64,000 nt of DNA from Lichenihabitans psoromatis (GCF_004323635.1 NZ_CP036515.1:2667501-2731500); one strand, 5' to 3'; numbered from the stretch's first letter, positions 44,289 to 54,298 are shown. Numbers and translations: made by a program. The notes: generated by a model not told the origin, from the sequence alone.

Positions 44289-44306
44289 GCGTCGGCGACT
44301 CAGCCG

Positions 44307-46418
44307 TCAGGCCGTGCCACCATCGCGCCGCTTGAAACTGAACCGCCGCCCTTCGTAGAGCCACGCCAGAATGGTGCTGCCTAGTAATAACAGTAGCCCG
44401 GAAAGGCCGATCGCGAGCGGCACGATACCGACGCTCTTGACCACGCTGGCTTGAGTGCGGCGAATGCCGATATAGTCCGAACCGGCATAGCGGGGACTGT
44501 CGCCCATGGCCACGAACCGGGGCAGGGCGATGTCGCTCCCCGAGCCGGTGCCGATCCGGCGGACGGACCCGCCCGTCGCCTCGGCGAGTGGCTTCAATCG
44601 ATCGGGCGTCGAGACGACCTCCTGAAATTCGCGCGGGTTCTCGGGGCCGACATTGGCCAGCACCGTCAGGGTTCCGTCCGTCAAACGATAGAGGCCGAGC
44701 TCGTCGACCGAGATCGTTGCGCGCGACAGGCCCGGTTCGGCTGCCGCCAAAATGACGGTGCGGGTCGCTCCGGAGGGTGCTGTGACGATGACGGGCGCGA
44801 CCGAGCCTTTCACGCTCTGCCGCTCGATCGACAGCTCCTTGCCGTGCAGGCTGGCCCGCAGCGCTTCTTCCTCGAGATCGGGTTCCTTCATGAGCCAATG
44901 AGCAAGGCGACGGGTCAGATCGAGGTAGGGGCCACCGCCCTCGTAGCCGCGCGCCCATAGCCAAATCTGGTCGCTGAGCATCAGGGCCACACGCCCTTTG
45001 TCCTCACGCGAGAGAACCAGCAACGGCTTGTCGTTCTGGCCCGCCATGACGGAGGTGCCCTTGACGACATCGGCGTCGACCTGGCGGAACCATTGTCCCC
45101 AAGCCGGCGGGGTGGCGTCTCCACCCGGCAGGCCCCGCGTCACCGGATGCTTCTCGCCATCGGGCGTGATGGCAGCGCGGAACGGCGCCTCGGTGACCGA
45201 CCCAGTCGGCCGCGCGGGCGCGATCGCACCGAGCGGCGAGTAGAACAAGCCATCCTGCGTCGCGTAATCCGGGCCGACCGCGATCAACAACGCCCCGCCA
45301 TTGCGGACATATTTGGCGATATTGTCGAAGTAGACATAGGGCAGGATCGATTGGTTCGAGTAACGATCGAAGATAATGAGATCGAAGTCGGTGATCTTGT
45401 TGCCGAAGAGTTCATTGGTCGGGAAAGCAATCAAGGCGAGTTCGTTGATCGGCGTTCCGTCCTGCTTTTCGGGCGGCCGCAAAATGGTGAAGTGGACCAA
45501 ATCGACGTTGGCGTCCGATTTGAGGATATTGCGCCACATGCGTTCGCCCGAATGCGGCTCACCCGAGACGAGCAGCACCTTTAGCTTGTCGCGCACACCC
45601 TCGATCGTAACCACCGCCTTGTTGTTGATCCCGGTCAACTCGTCCGGCAACGTCGGCACTTCGATCTCGACGACGTTCGGGCCGGCATGGTCGACCGGCA
45701 CCGCAATCTGGATCCTGGCGCCGACCTGCGCTTGCAACGTCGCGATCGCGACTCCATCGCGCCGGACGTTCAGTGTCACGGGTTCGCCCTTGTCGCCGGT
45801 ATCGAGCACGCGGGCCGTTATGGTCTGCGTCTTGCCGACGATCCCGAAGCGGGGAGCGTCGACAAGCTCGATGCGTCGATCGCGCTCACCCTCATGGCCG
45901 GTGATCAGCACATGCAGTGGGGCTTTGAAGCCGAGTGCATCCACCTTGGCCGGGGTGTCGTCGACGAGGCCGTCCGTCACCATGATGACGCCGCCGACAT
46001 GATCCGGCGGCACGTCGGCCAGCCCGGCATTCAGGACCGCGAACAAGCGCGTGCCGTCGTTTTCGGCATCGGTACGGCTGCTTTCGATGAAACGCGGCTC
46101 CACATTGCCGAGCGCCGCGAGGTTCTTCTCGATTGCGTCGCGCGCCTTGGTGGTCTGGGCGGCGCGTTGGCCGATGGTCTGGCTGCCGCTTTCGTCGAGC
46201 ACTACCGCGACCACGTCCTTGAGGCCCTGCCGATCCTCGCGCACGAAGGAGGGACCGGCGAGCGACAGCAGGATGAGCGCCAGGGCTACCAGCCGCAACA
46301 GCGTGCCACGCCGCCGCGACCAGAAGCCGAGCACCACGATCGCGAGCGACAGCACCGCGAGCCCGACCAGCACGGAGAGCGGAAGCAGAGGCGTGAAATC
46401 GAGCGAAAAACTATTCAC
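44307..46418 (-). CDS. Membrane protein with vWA-like and GATase-like domains (last gene of MoxR operon)
   Basis: 703 residues. Two N-terminal membrane helices (~13-33 and ~41-58) precede a von Willebrand A-like region with VVAVVLDESGSQ (DxSxS-type MIDAS) and IMVTDGLVDD. A class I glutamine amidotransferase-like region follows (FDLIIFDRYSNQS, GGALLIAVG), and one membrane helix near 665-690 ends the protein. It is the terminal gene after moxR, DUF58 and BatA-DUF4159, 51 bases downstream. Bat/MoxR operons act in envelope stress or complex assembly. Confidence 0.75.
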   Translation of the reverse strand: MNSFSLDFTPLLPLSVLVGLAVLSLAIVVLGFWSRRRGTLLRLVALALILLSLAGPSFVREDRQGLKDVVAVVLDESGSQTIGQRAAQTTKARDAIEKNLAALGNVEPRFIESSRTDAENDGTRLFAVLNAGLADVPPDHVGGVIMVTDGLVDDTPAKVDALGFKAPLHVLITGHEGERDRRIELVDAPRFGIVGKTQTITARVLDTGDKGEPVTLNVRRDGVAIATLQAQVGARIQIAVPVDHAGPNVVEIEVPTLPDELTGINNKAVVTIEGVRDKLKVLLVSGEPHSGERMWRNILKSDANVDLVHFTILRPPEKQDGTPINELALIAFPTNELFGNKITDFDLIIFDRYSNQSILPYVYFDNIAKYVRNGGALLIAVGPDYATQDGLFYSPLGAIAPARPTGSVTEAPFRAAITPDGEKHPVTRGLPGGDATPPAWGQWFRQVDADVVKGTSVMAGQNDKPLLVLSREDKGRVALMLSDQIWLWARGYEGGGPYLDLTRRLAHWLMKEPDLEEEALRASLHGKELSIERQSVKGSVAPVIVTAPSGATRTVILAAAEPGLSRATISVDELGLYRLTDGTLTVLANVGPENPREFQEVVSTPDRLKPLAEATGGSVRRIGTGSGSDIALPRFVAMGDSPRYAGSDYIGIRRTQASVVKSVGIVPLAIGLSGLLLLLGSTILAWLYEGRRFSFKRRDGGTA

Positions 46419-46469
46419 GGGCGTAGCGTCGCCTTGCTGATGTGTGGAGCCGGCCGGCGAGGCGCGCCA

Positions 46470-49295
46470 TCAATGCGCCAGACGTTCCAAGAGATCGCGC
46501 ACATGAACCTGATCGGCCTTGTAGTTTCCGGTCAGGGTATAAATCACGAGATTGATGCCGCCGCGCAGCGCCATCTCGCGTTGTCGCGAGCCGCCCGGCA
46601 CGAGCGGATAGACGGGCTCACCCTGACCGTCGGCGGCCCATCCACTAGCGAGGTCATTGCCCGTAATGATGATGGGCGACACGCTGTCGCCAGCCCGAAC
46701 AGGGCGGTTCGCGGTCTCCTTCGCGGCAGGCGGCAAAGCCTCGATCCAGGTTTGCCCGGTTGTGTAGCGCCCGACAAAACCCGGCAGCAGATAAAACGTC
46801 TTGGTGACGACGTGATCGCTCGGAACGGGTTCGAGTTCCGGCACGTCGACCCCCGCGAGCAGATGTTGCAGCCAATCGGCCTCCGGTGTCGGCGGCCCGT
46901 CGGCCCGATGCGTCAAGGCATCGCGCGTATCGAACACGATGGTGCCGCCCTGTTTCATGTAGGCCGCGATGCGATCGACCGTCGTGGCGTCCGGCTGCGG
47001 CATGCTGGCCACCACCGGCCAATAGATCATCGGATAGAAGGCGAGTTCATCCTTGGCTGGATCGACCCCGACCGGTTCCCCCGGCGTGAGCGACGTCCGG
47101 TCCGCCAGCGCGGTCGACAAAGTCGTCAGGCCGAGGCTGCTGGCTTGATCGACGGCGGTGTCGCCCGTAATCACATAGGCGATCCGCGTCGTCAGGGCTG
47201 AGGCCATATCGCGTTTCGACACCGGCGGTTGCCCCGCCGCATGCGCGGTGCGCCCCGGCAAACCGGGTAGGCCCGGTACCATCAGCGCAACAGCCAACAA
47301 CGCTGCCGCTGCTGGTCCCGCGCCCCGCCGGACCAAACCACCCCCGAGCCAGACGGACGCCAAGGCGTCGAGCAGGAAGCCGATCAGCGCCAAGGTGATG
47401 ACGGCTGGCCGGAGATCGATGGCCGGATCGGCGCGCAAGGGTTGGCGGTCGATGGGAAGGCCGGAGAGGTCGGCCGGTGTCAGCATGTCCTTGGGTCCGA
47501 GCGTATTGACCGCGATCGAGGCGTCGGAAGGGCCATAGAAGCCGGGCGGATGATCAGCGGTCGCGACACCATCATAAGTGTCGGGGATCGGCCGGGCGGT
47601 CGCGGGCGGAACGCCCAACACGCCGAACCCATCGAGGCTGCGGGTCGGAGCGATCACCATGGGTTGCTGCACCCCAGCGGGAGACGCGGCGCCGGTGGCG
47701 GACGCGGACCTTTGGGCCGCGCCCGGCATGCCGGAGAGATCGACGACCCGCCTCAGCATGTCGACGAACAGCACCGAGAGCGGCAAGTTCGACCAAGTGG
47801 TGTCGGCCGTGACGTGGAACAGCACGATGCGGCCTTTGCCGCGCTTTTCCGCCGTGACCAGAGGCGTTCCATCGACGAGTTGCGCCCACGTCTTGCCAGG
47901 CAGACCCGCGCTGGGCTCTGCCAGCACTTGCCGGGTGACGCTGACCTCCTGCGGCACGGTCAGGCCATAAAAGGGGCTTCCGCGCTCGAAGGGGGCGAGC
48001 GCCTTCGGCTTGTCCCATGACAGAGCGCCACCGAAGGTGCGGCCACCCCGCCGCAGGGCCACCGGCACGAGATCGTCGCTGCTGCCGGCAAGGCGCGAGC
48101 CGGCAAAGCGGATCAGAGTGCCGCCGTCGTCGATAAATTTGGCGAGCCTGTCATGCGCCGGACCTGACAGCGCGCCGACATCGGCCAGAACCATGACGGA
48201 GGGATTGTCGTCCAGCATGGAGGCGACCGGATCGAGCATGCCGGGTCGGGGCTCACGCACATCGGCGAACGGGCCGAGGGCTTTCACGATATAATAGGCC
48301 GGGGACAACAGCGGCTGTTCGACATCGATCGTCGCGCCGGTCACGACACCCACCCGCCGACGCGTCGATCGCCCATCGAGCAGCGTCGTGGCGGCGGCGG
48401 ACGCCTCGTTGGCGATGACGACACGAACGATGTCGTTGCGAAGCTCGACCGGGAGATCGAAGCCCGCATGAGCCTCCTGGCCGGACGTGAACGCAAACGT
48501 GCTTTCGCCGATCGGCAGGCCTTTGGCGTCAAGGGCCTGAACCGTGCCGCGCTGCAGGCCACCAGTATTGGCGCGGATGACGCGGACGTCGAGCCGGTCG
48601 GCTTTGTTGTCGGCCCCGGCCAACGCCAGCGGTATCGTGTCGGCCGCGACACTCGTCACGGAGTTGACGCCGGGCAGCTTGGTCAGGCCTTCGCCAAAGC
48701 TGCGCGCGCCGCCGCGTTCCAACCCGTCGGTCATCCAAACGATGTCGAGGGCGGGATTGGCGGTCGCGAAGCTGGTGAGCGCGGCAAGCACCGGGGCGCG
48801 GTCGGGCGCGATCGGCACAGGCTTCAGAGCCTGCAACCGTTCGATTGCCCGTGTTGCATCCTGCGCCTCGACAGCCCGCAGGCCATCCGAAGTCGCCACG
48901 ATCGCCGTCACCCGGCTGGCACTTTGTGCGCTGAGCAGCCGCTGCCGCGCGAGGGTGACGCGGGCGTCCCAATCGGGAGCCGCCGCGAAACTATCGTCCA
49001 GCACCACCACCAAGGGCCCCTTGCCGCCGCCGAGCGATGGCGTGGGGTTCCAGACCGGGCCGGCCATCGCCAGGATGATGAGAGCCGCGACCAGCAACCG
49101 GAGCAGCAACAGCCAGAGCGGTGTGCGGGCGGGCGTCTCGTCCTTCGGGCGAAGATCGAGAATGAGCCGCAACGGCGGAAAAGCTACGGCTTGGGGCCGC
49201 GGCGGTGTGAGGCGCAATAGGAAATACAGCGCTGGCAAAACCGCCAGGGCGGCCAGAACGGCCGGGATCGTAAAGGCGAGCGGCAGGCCCATCAT
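46470..49295 (-). CDS. BatA-like membrane protein with C-terminal DUF4159
   Basis: 941 residues. ATG 49295 overlaps the DUF58 stop (ATGA). The N-terminal BatA double-helix module (FTIPAVLAALAVLPALYFLLRL, then PLWLLLLRLLVAALIILAMAG; both quoted in part) leads to a vWA-like domain with a degenerate MIDAS (VVLDDSFAAA) and IVWMTDGLE. A GATase-like middle (VMVLADVGALSG) and two further helices follow. The last ~200 residues are DUF4159 (FYPMIYWPVVASM, GGTIVFDTRD). It is presumed to act in the periplasm or at the membrane with MoxR and DUF58. Confidence 0.82.
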   Translation of the reverse strand: MMGLPLAFTIPAVLAALAVLPALYFLLRLTPPRPQAVAFPPLRLILDLRPKDETPARTPLWLLLLRLLVAALIILAMAGPVWNPTPSLGGGKGPLVVVLDDSFAAAPDWDARVTLARQRLLSAQSASRVTAIVATSDGLRAVEAQDATRAIERLQALKPVPIAPDRAPVLAALTSFATANPALDIVWMTDGLERGGARSFGEGLTKLPGVNSVTSVAADTIPLALAGADNKADRLDVRVIRANTGGLQRGTVQALDAKGLPIGESTFAFTSGQEAHAGFDLPVELRNDIVRVVIANEASAAATTLLDGRSTRRRVGVVTGATIDVEQPLLSPAYYIVKALGPFADVREPRPGMLDPVASMLDDNPSVMVLADVGALSGPAHDRLAKFIDDGGTLIRFAGSRLAGSSDDLVPVALRRGGRTFGGALSWDKPKALAPFERGSPFYGLTVPQEVSVTRQVLAEPSAGLPGKTWAQLVDGTPLVTAEKRGKGRIVLFHVTADTTWSNLPLSVLFVDMLRRVVDLSGMPGAAQRSASATGAASPAGVQQPMVIAPTRSLDGFGVLGVPPATARPIPDTYDGVATADHPPGFYGPSDASIAVNTLGPKDMLTPADLSGLPIDRQPLRADPAIDLRPAVITLALIGFLLDALASVWLGGGLVRRGAGPAAAALLAVALMVPGLPGLPGRTAHAAGQPPVSKRDMASALTTRIAYVITGDTAVDQASSLGLTTLSTALADRTSLTPGEPVGVDPAKDELAFYPMIYWPVVASMPQPDATTVDRIAAYMKQGGTIVFDTRDALTHRADGPPTPEADWLQHLLAGVDVPELEPVPSDHVVTKTFYLLPGFVGRYTTGQTWIEALPPAAKETANRPVRAGDSVSPIIITGNDLASGWAADGQGEPVYPLVPGGSRQREMALRGGINLVIYTLTGNYKADQVHVRDLLERLAH

Positions 49296-50224
49296 ACCTG
49301 CCCGCCATTGCGGCGATCGGCCTCGAACGCGCCCGCGATGGTCAGCATCGCCTCGGAGGCGGGACGATCGGTGCGGTGGATCGCGACGGTCCAACCGTGC
49401 AGGCGGCACGTCTGACGGATCGCCTCCCGATGAGCCGCGAGGCGCTTCACATAGTCGGCCCGCAATTGCTGAGCCTCGCCGATCCGCATCCTTGTCGGGC
49501 CGTCGCTGTCGGTCAGCTCCACATGCCCCGTGAACGGGAACGTCTCTTCGATCGGGTCGCTGATCATGACGAGATGGCCGCCGGCCCCTGCCGAGGCGGC
49601 GGCGGCGATCGCGCGCGTCACGTCATCCACGTCGGAGAGCCAGTCGCCGATGAAGAGGGCGCGCGAGCGAGGGGGCAAAGGCAAGGCGGGCGGCAATTCC
49701 GCCGGCACATAGCCGCTGCGGCGCATCTCGAACAGCATCGACTCGGCGAGATGATCGACGATCGTGCGGCGTGCCATGGGTCGCACGAGGCCGGGGATGC
49801 CGACGCGTTCGCCTCCGCGAACCAGCAGGTCGGCGGCCGCAAGCCCGAGCACAAGGGCGCGGTCCAGCTTCGGTTGCGACGCCAAATCCGACATATAGGC
49901 CATGGACGGGGATCGATCGACCCAGATCCAAACCGTATGGGCTGCTTCCCACTCCCGTTCGCGAATATAGGTGCGGTCATCGCGGGCCGAACGCCGCCAA
50001 TCGATCCCGACGGCCGCCTCGCCGGAGACGAAGGGGCGGAATTGCCAAAACGACTCGCCCGTTCCGGCCCGGCGTCGGCCATGCACGCCCTGCATCATGC
50101 TGCCCGCGATCTCGCGTGCCGACACGACGAGATTCGGCAGCCGACCTGCAAGGTCGAGCGCCCCGCGTCCGTGCCGGGGGCCGATCCAGCGCTGGGCGTC
50201 GGCGAGAAGCCGGGCCTGGGCCAT
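49292..50224 (-). CDS. DUF58 domain-containing protein
   Basis: 310 residues, 2 bases after the moxR stop. The DUF58 core GIDWRRSARDDRTYIREREWE (shown in part) followed by WIWVDRSPSMAYM, a vWA-like MIDAS, is clear. Partner of MoxR in nearly all bacteria that have it. Predicted cytoplasmic/peripheral, target of MoxR remodelling. Confidence 0.88.
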   Translation of the reverse strand: MAQARLLADAQRWIGPRHGRGALDLAGRLPNLVVSAREIAGSMMQGVHGRRRAGTGESFWQFRPFVSGEAAVGIDWRRSARDDRTYIREREWEAAHTVWIWVDRSPSMAYMSDLASQPKLDRALVLGLAAADLLVRGGERVGIPGLVRPMARRTIVDHLAESMLFEMRRSGYVPAELPPALPLPPRSRALFIGDWLSDVDDVTRAIAAAASAGAGGHLVMISDPIEETFPFTGHVELTDSDGPTRMRIGEAQQLRADYVKRLAAHREAIRQTCRLHGWTVAIHRTDRPASEAMLTIAGAFEADRRNGGQV

Positions 50225-50226
50225 GG

Positions 50227-51237
50227 CTAGCCGAGCCGCTCGACGAGGCGCCGGATCAGACCCTGAATCGTCTCGCCATCGGCGCGAGCCGAAAACGTCA
50301 GGGCCATGCGGTGTTTCAGCACCGGCAGGGCCAGCGCCGCAATATCGTCGATCGAGGGCGCGAGCCGCCCGTCGACCAGCGCCCGTGCCCGCGACGCCAG
50401 CATCAGAGCTTGCGCGGCGCGAGGACCGGGGCCCCAGGCGATATGCTGGGCGACATCGGTCGCCCCGTCGCCGGGACGGGCCGAGCGGACGAGATCGAGG
50501 ATCGCCTCGACAATTCTGTCGCCGACCGGCAGGCGACGCACGAGGCGCTGGATGGTGGCGAGATCCTGCGCTGTCATGGCCGGCTTGGCAGTCGCCTGCT
50601 CGTCGCCAGTGGTCTCGATCAGGATGCGCTTTTCGGCCTCCCGGTCGGGATAGAGCACGTCGATCTGCATGAGAAAACGATCGAGCTGCGCCTCTGGCAG
50701 GGGATAGGTCCCCTCCTGCTCGATTGGATTTTGGGTCGCGAGCACATGGAAGGGACGCGGCAGGTCATAGGGTGCACCGGCCACGGTGACATGCCCCTCC
50801 TGCATGGCCTGCAGCAAGGCCGATTGCGTGCGCGGGCTGGCGCGGTTGATCTCATCGGCCATCAGCAACTGGGTGAAGACCGGTCCTTTGACGAAGCGGA
50901 AGCTGCGCTTGCCGCTGTCGCCCTCCTCGAGAACCTCTGAACCGATGATATCGGCGGGCATCAGGTCGGGCGTGAACTGGACGCGGCGGGTGCCGAGACC
51001 CAGAACGGTTCCGAGCGTCTCCACAAGCTTCGTCTTCGCGAGGCCGGGAACGCCGACCAAAAGCCCATGGCCGCCTGCCAGCAGGGTTACGAGCGTGTCC
51101 TCGACCACCTCCCGCTGCCCGAAGATCACGGTGCCGATCGCGGCCCGGGCCAACGCGATCTGTTCGAGCGCCGCATCGGCGGCTCGGGTCGCTGCGGCCT
51201 CGATCGAACTGGCGCTGCCGTCTTGCACGAGACTCAT
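50227..51237 (-). CDS. MoxR-family AAA+ ATPase
   Basis: 336 residues. Walker A GVPGLAKTK (residues 62-70), Walker B LLMADEINRASP (D128, E129), sensor region VLATQNPIEQEG. MoxR ATPases remodel or activate partner complexes, here probably the DUF58 and BatA-like proteins. First gene of a four-gene minus-strand operon; divergent from DUF1285 with a 250-base intergenic region that holds an ATCGAT-CACG-ATCGAT palindrome (51393-51408). Confidence 0.92.
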   Translation of the reverse strand: MSLVQDGSASSIEAAATRAADAALEQIALARAAIGTVIFGQREVVEDTLVTLLAGGHGLLVGVPGLAKTKLVETLGTVLGLGTRRVQFTPDLMPADIIGSEVLEEGDSGKRSFRFVKGPVFTQLLMADEINRASPRTQSALLQAMQEGHVTVAGAPYDLPRPFHVLATQNPIEQEGTYPLPEAQLDRFLMQIDVLYPDREAEKRILIETTGDEQATAKPAMTAQDLATIQRLVRRLPVGDRIVEAILDLVRSARPGDGATDVAQHIAWGPGPRAAQALMLASRARALVDGRLAPSIDDIAALALPVLKHRMALTFSARADGETIQGLIRRLVERLG

Positions 51238-51392
51238 AACTTGACCTTGCTGTTGAGCGGACGATCGCGGCGCGACATCAAGGCGTCCGGCTGGCCGGAA
51301 GACGGAACCGCGACGGAGAGCTCCGGCGTTTGGTATGTGCGGTCGGCGATCGATGGTTCACCGAACCGATGCAAGGGACGAGCCGCGCTTAA

Positions 51393-51408
51393 ATCGATCA
51401 CGATCGAT
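51393..51408. promoter_or_regulatory. Palindrome in the moxR/DUF1285 divergent region
   Basis: ATCGAT (51393-51398), CACG, ATCGAT (51403-51408): a perfect 6-4-6 inverted repeat in the 250-base gap between two divergent operons. It may be an operator; ATCGAT repeats are also frequent by chance in such genomes. Confidence 0.3.
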
Positions 51409-51487
51409 AGCCTAGACCCTGCCGGTTGTTTGTCGATGCGCGCCCACGTCGCATGGTCCATGATCATCCTGCAACGCATGAAATGAG

Positions 51488-52096
51488 ATGATGGCGAAAG
51501 AAAGTACTCCCTCTCTGGTGCAGGCTGGAAGCCTGGAGGCGCTGAGTGCCGCTGTGCTGGCGCCCGCGCGCCAGGGCAGCCTGCCACCCGTGCATCTTTG
51601 GAACCCGCCTTTCTGCGGCGACATCGATATGCGAATCGCTCGCGACGGGACATGGTTCTATGCCGGAACGCCGATCGGCCGACCGGCGTTGGTCAAGCTG
51701 TTCGCGTCGATCCTTCGCCTTGATGATGACGGCATGATGCTCGTGACGCCGGTCGAGAAGGTGCGGGTCGTGGTCGAGGACGCGCCCTTCCTCGCGGTCG
51801 AGATGGCGGTTCAGGAGGGGGAGCATCCGGTCCTCAGCTTTCGCACCAACGTCGACGACTGGGTCACGGTCGATGCCGGCCATCCGCTTCGCTTCCAGCA
51901 AGGAGCATCGGGTGGCCTGAAGCCCTATGTGCATATTCGCGACGGCCTTGAAGCCCTGGTCAAGCGCGCGGTCTTTATCGAGCTCGCGGACCGAGGGGAG
52001 ACGCGCAACGTCGATGGGCTCGCGATGTTCGGGGTCGAGTCGTCGCAAGTGTTCTTTCCCATGGCCGAGGCCTCGAGCCTCGAAGGGCTGTCGTGA
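51488..52096 (+). CDS. DUF1285 domain-containing protein
   Basis: 202 residues. Conserved start of the family is seen in PPVHLWNPPFCGDIDMRI and DGTWFYAGTPIGRPALVKLF. Crystal structures of the family exist but its role is unknown. GTGA overlap with the next gene couples it to the CoA pyrophosphatase. First gene of a four-gene forward operon opposite the MoxR operon. Confidence 0.85.
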   Translation: MMAKESTPSLVQAGSLEALSAAVLAPARQGSLPPVHLWNPPFCGDIDMRIARDGTWFYAGTPIGRPALVKLFASILRLDDDGMMLVTPVEKVRVVVEDAPFLAVEMAVQEGEHPVLSFRTNVDDWVTVDAGHPLRFQQGASGGLKPYVHIRDGLEALVKRAVFIELADRGETRNVDGLAMFGVESSQVFFPMAEASSLEGLS

Positions 52097-52752
52097 CGGC
52101 GATGTTGAACGTTGGCCACGACAGCACGATCGCGTTCGAGCGGCGCGCCCGGGAGCGTCTGAGCTTCGATCTGCCGCCTCGCTGGGCCGATCCGTCTGCG
52201 ACGCGGCTTCTCGGGGGCGACCACCGGCTCGACGATCTGCCGCCCCGCCTCGATGCCGTGCCGCGCGCCGCTGCTGTCCTGATCCCGATCCTGGCGCGTG
52301 CGGCAGAGCCGACCATCCTCCTGACGCTTCGTGCCGCCAGCCTGCGGGTTCATTCGGGTCAGATCGCCTTTCCGGGCGGCAGTATCGATGCGTCGGATGC
52401 CGACCCGATGACTGCGGCGCTGCGCGAGGCACAAGAGGAAGTTGGCCTCGATCCGGCCTGCGTCACGCCGCTCGGTTATCTCGACCCCTATCTGACCGGC
52501 ACCGGCTTTTTGATCGTTCCGACCGTCGCGATGGTGCATGAGCCGTTCGATCTCGAGCTGAATGCCGCCGAGGTGGTCGAAACCTTCGAGGTGCCGCTCG
52601 CTTTTCTCATGGAGGAGGCCAACCATCAGCGCAGCAGCCGTGAATGGAACGGGCGAACCAGAAGCTTTTATGCGATGCCGTATGGCGAACGCTACATTTG
52701 GGGCATCACGGCCGGCATGATCCGAAGTTTATACGAGAAGCTCTACCGCTGA
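52093..52752 (+). CDS. CoA pyrophosphatase (Nudix)
   Basis: 219 residues. Upstream of the Nudix box lies LLTLRAASLRVHSGQIAFPGG, the UPF0035 CoA-pyrophosphatase hallmark (quoted partly elsewhere), and the box reads GGSIDASDADPMTAALREAQ followed by EEVGL. It splits CoA into 4'-phosphopantetheine and ADP. GTG start overlaps DUF1285; stop overlaps the next ATG (TGATG). Confidence 0.88.
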   Translation: MTAMLNVGHDSTIAFERRARERLSFDLPPRWADPSATRLLGGDHRLDDLPPRLDAVPRAAAVLIPILARAAEPTILLTLRAASLRVHSGQIAFPGGSIDASDADPMTAALREAQEEVGLDPACVTPLGYLDPYLTGTGFLIVPTVAMVHEPFDLELNAAEVVETFEVPLAFLMEEANHQRSSREWNGRTRSFYAMPYGERYIWGITAGMIRSLYEKLYR

Positions 52753-53012
52753 TGGGCCGCGCCCTCCTCGACGCCGTGGCTCTGTTCATCGCGCCATTCG
52801 TGGCCTACGGCCTCGTTCTGCTGCTCCGTCAGCGCTATCCATGGCTGGCTGACAGCTGGTCCCGGGGCTCGTTGGCGACCCTCACGGTGGCGGGTTTGGC
52901 GCTCGTGCTCATCGGCCTGCTGCTGCTGGGCACATTGGCGGATCGACACAAGGGCGCCTATGTCCCGGCAAGGCTCGAGAACGGGCGATTGATTCCGGGC
53001 CATCTGGAGTGA
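52752..53012 (+). CDS. Small membrane protein DUF6111
   Basis: 86 residues. Two membrane helices (ALFIAPFVAYGLVLLLRQ and LATLTVAGLALVLIGLLLL), a DRHKGAYVPARLENGRLIPG tail on the C-terminal side. Starts at the overlap with the Nudix stop; ends in a GTGA overlap with cca. Found in this gene order across Hyphomicrobiales; function unknown. Confidence 0.82.
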   Translation: MGRALLDAVALFIAPFVAYGLVLLLRQRYPWLADSWSRGSLATLTVAGLALVLIGLLLLGTLADRHKGAYVPARLENGRLIPGHLE

Positions 53013-54298
53013 CGGAGCGGGAGGGGTTCTCGCGGCCGCTGCGGCTCGATGCCTCGGGGCGGTTGGCCGACGTCGCCTTTTTGGCGGAACCGGCGCTTGC
53101 TCGCGCGCTCGCCTTGCTGAACCAGGATGGCGAAGAGGCGCGCGTCGTCGGCGGCGCTGTCCGCAACGCGCTCCTCGGACTGCCGGCCGGCGATATCGAC
53201 ATTGCGACGACGGCACTCCCCGACATCGTCGTGGCGCGCGCCAAGGCGGCCGGCTTACGCCCGCTGCCGACCGGTATCGCGCATGGCACTATCACGGTGA
53301 TGGTCGGCCGCGCCGGTTTCGAGGTGACGACCCTGCGGGAAGACGTCGAAACCGACGGACGGCACGCCATCGTCCGCTTCGGGCGCGACTTCACGGCGGA
53401 CGCGCAGCGGCGGGATTTCACTGTCAATGCCCTGTCGCTATCGGCCGACGGGACGGTGCACGATACGACAGACGGCCTCGCGGATCTCGCGGCCGGGCGC
53501 GTGCGCTTCATCGGCGAGGCGGACCGCCGGATCCGCGAGGATTATCTGCGCGTGCTGCGGTTCTTCCGCTTTTCGGCCACCTATGCCGAAGGCCCGCTCG
53601 ATCCCGAGGGGCTGCGCGCCGCGACGCTGCATCGCGACGCTCTGACCCGATTGTCGCGGGAGCGCATTCGCGTCGAGGTTCTGAAGCTTCTGGTCGCCCC
53701 CCGCGCCGCAGAGGTGACGACCAGCATGGATAAGGCCGGGATCGCGCGTGTGATTTTTGGGGGGGCGTGCGATCCGCTGCGCCTCGTCCGGCTGATCGCA
53801 ATCGAGACGGCGCGGCAGGATAGCCCGGACGCGATTCTCCGGCTTGCCGCTCTGGCGGTACGAACCGAAGCTGATGTGGCGCGGCTGCGTGAACAGCTGC
53901 GTTTGTCGAACGATGAAGCCAATCGGCTCGCGGCTGCGGCTCATGTTCGCGGTGGTCTCGATCCTGAAGCCGTGCCGACACATGCCGGCTTGCTGGCGTT
54001 ATTGTTCGATCATGGACGCCGCGCAGCGCTAGACGGCGTCTCGCTGGCCGAAGTCGATGCCAAGGGCAACGGATCGCGTTGGACCGAGGCTTATGGCGTC
54101 GTGACCACGGCGGCCGAGCCCAAGCTGCCGCTAGGAGGAGCCGATGTCATGGCGCGCGGCGTCCACAGCGGACGCGATGTCGGTATCGTCCTCAAGCAGT
54201 TCCGGCAGGAGTGGGTCGCGGCGGGCTTCCCATCCGACCCCATCGTCGTCGCAGGCTTGCTCGATGCGATCGTCGCGTCCCATCTCGCCGACGACTGA
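53009..54298 (+). CDS. cca: CCA tRNA nucleotidyltransferase (class II)
   Basis: 429 residues from GTG. RVVGGAVRNALLGLPAGDID (residues 46-64 region) carries the G-G motif and catalytic D62/D64; VRFGRDFTADAQRRDFTVNAL and RIREDYLRVLRFFRF follow (each quoted in part). It adds or repairs the 3' CCA of tRNA. Last gene of the DUF1285 operon. Confidence 0.9.
   Translation: MTEREGFSRPLRLDASGRLADVAFLAEPALARALALLNQDGEEARVVGGAVRNALLGLPAGDIDIATTALPDIVVARAKAAGLRPLPTGIAHGTITVMVGRAGFEVTTLREDVETDGRHAIVRFGRDFTADAQRRDFTVNALSLSADGTVHDTTDGLADLAAGRVRFIGEADRRIREDYLRVLRFFRFSATYAEGPLDPEGLRAATLHRDALTRLSRERIRVEVLKLLVAPRAAEVTTSMDKAGIARVIFGGACDPLRLVRLIAIETARQDSPDAILRLAALAVRTEADVARLREQLRLSNDEANRLAAAAHVRGGLDPEAVPTHAGLLALLFDHGRRAALDGVSLAEVDAKGNGSRWTEAYGVVTTAAEPKLPLGGADVMARGVHSGRDVGIVLKQFRQEWVAAGFPSDPIVVAGLLDAIVASHLADD

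Noticed and set aside
44285..44310. CTGAG/CTCAG and GGCCTGA/TCAGGCC repeats between the GNAT and vWA genes as terminator
   Set aside because: Overlaps coding sequence, short nested arms, no T-run; plausible but not listed as a feature.
46800..46850. tRNA T-loop-like string GGTTCGAGTTCC
   Set aside because: Lies inside a well-supported coding frame and no cloverleaf could be drawn around it.
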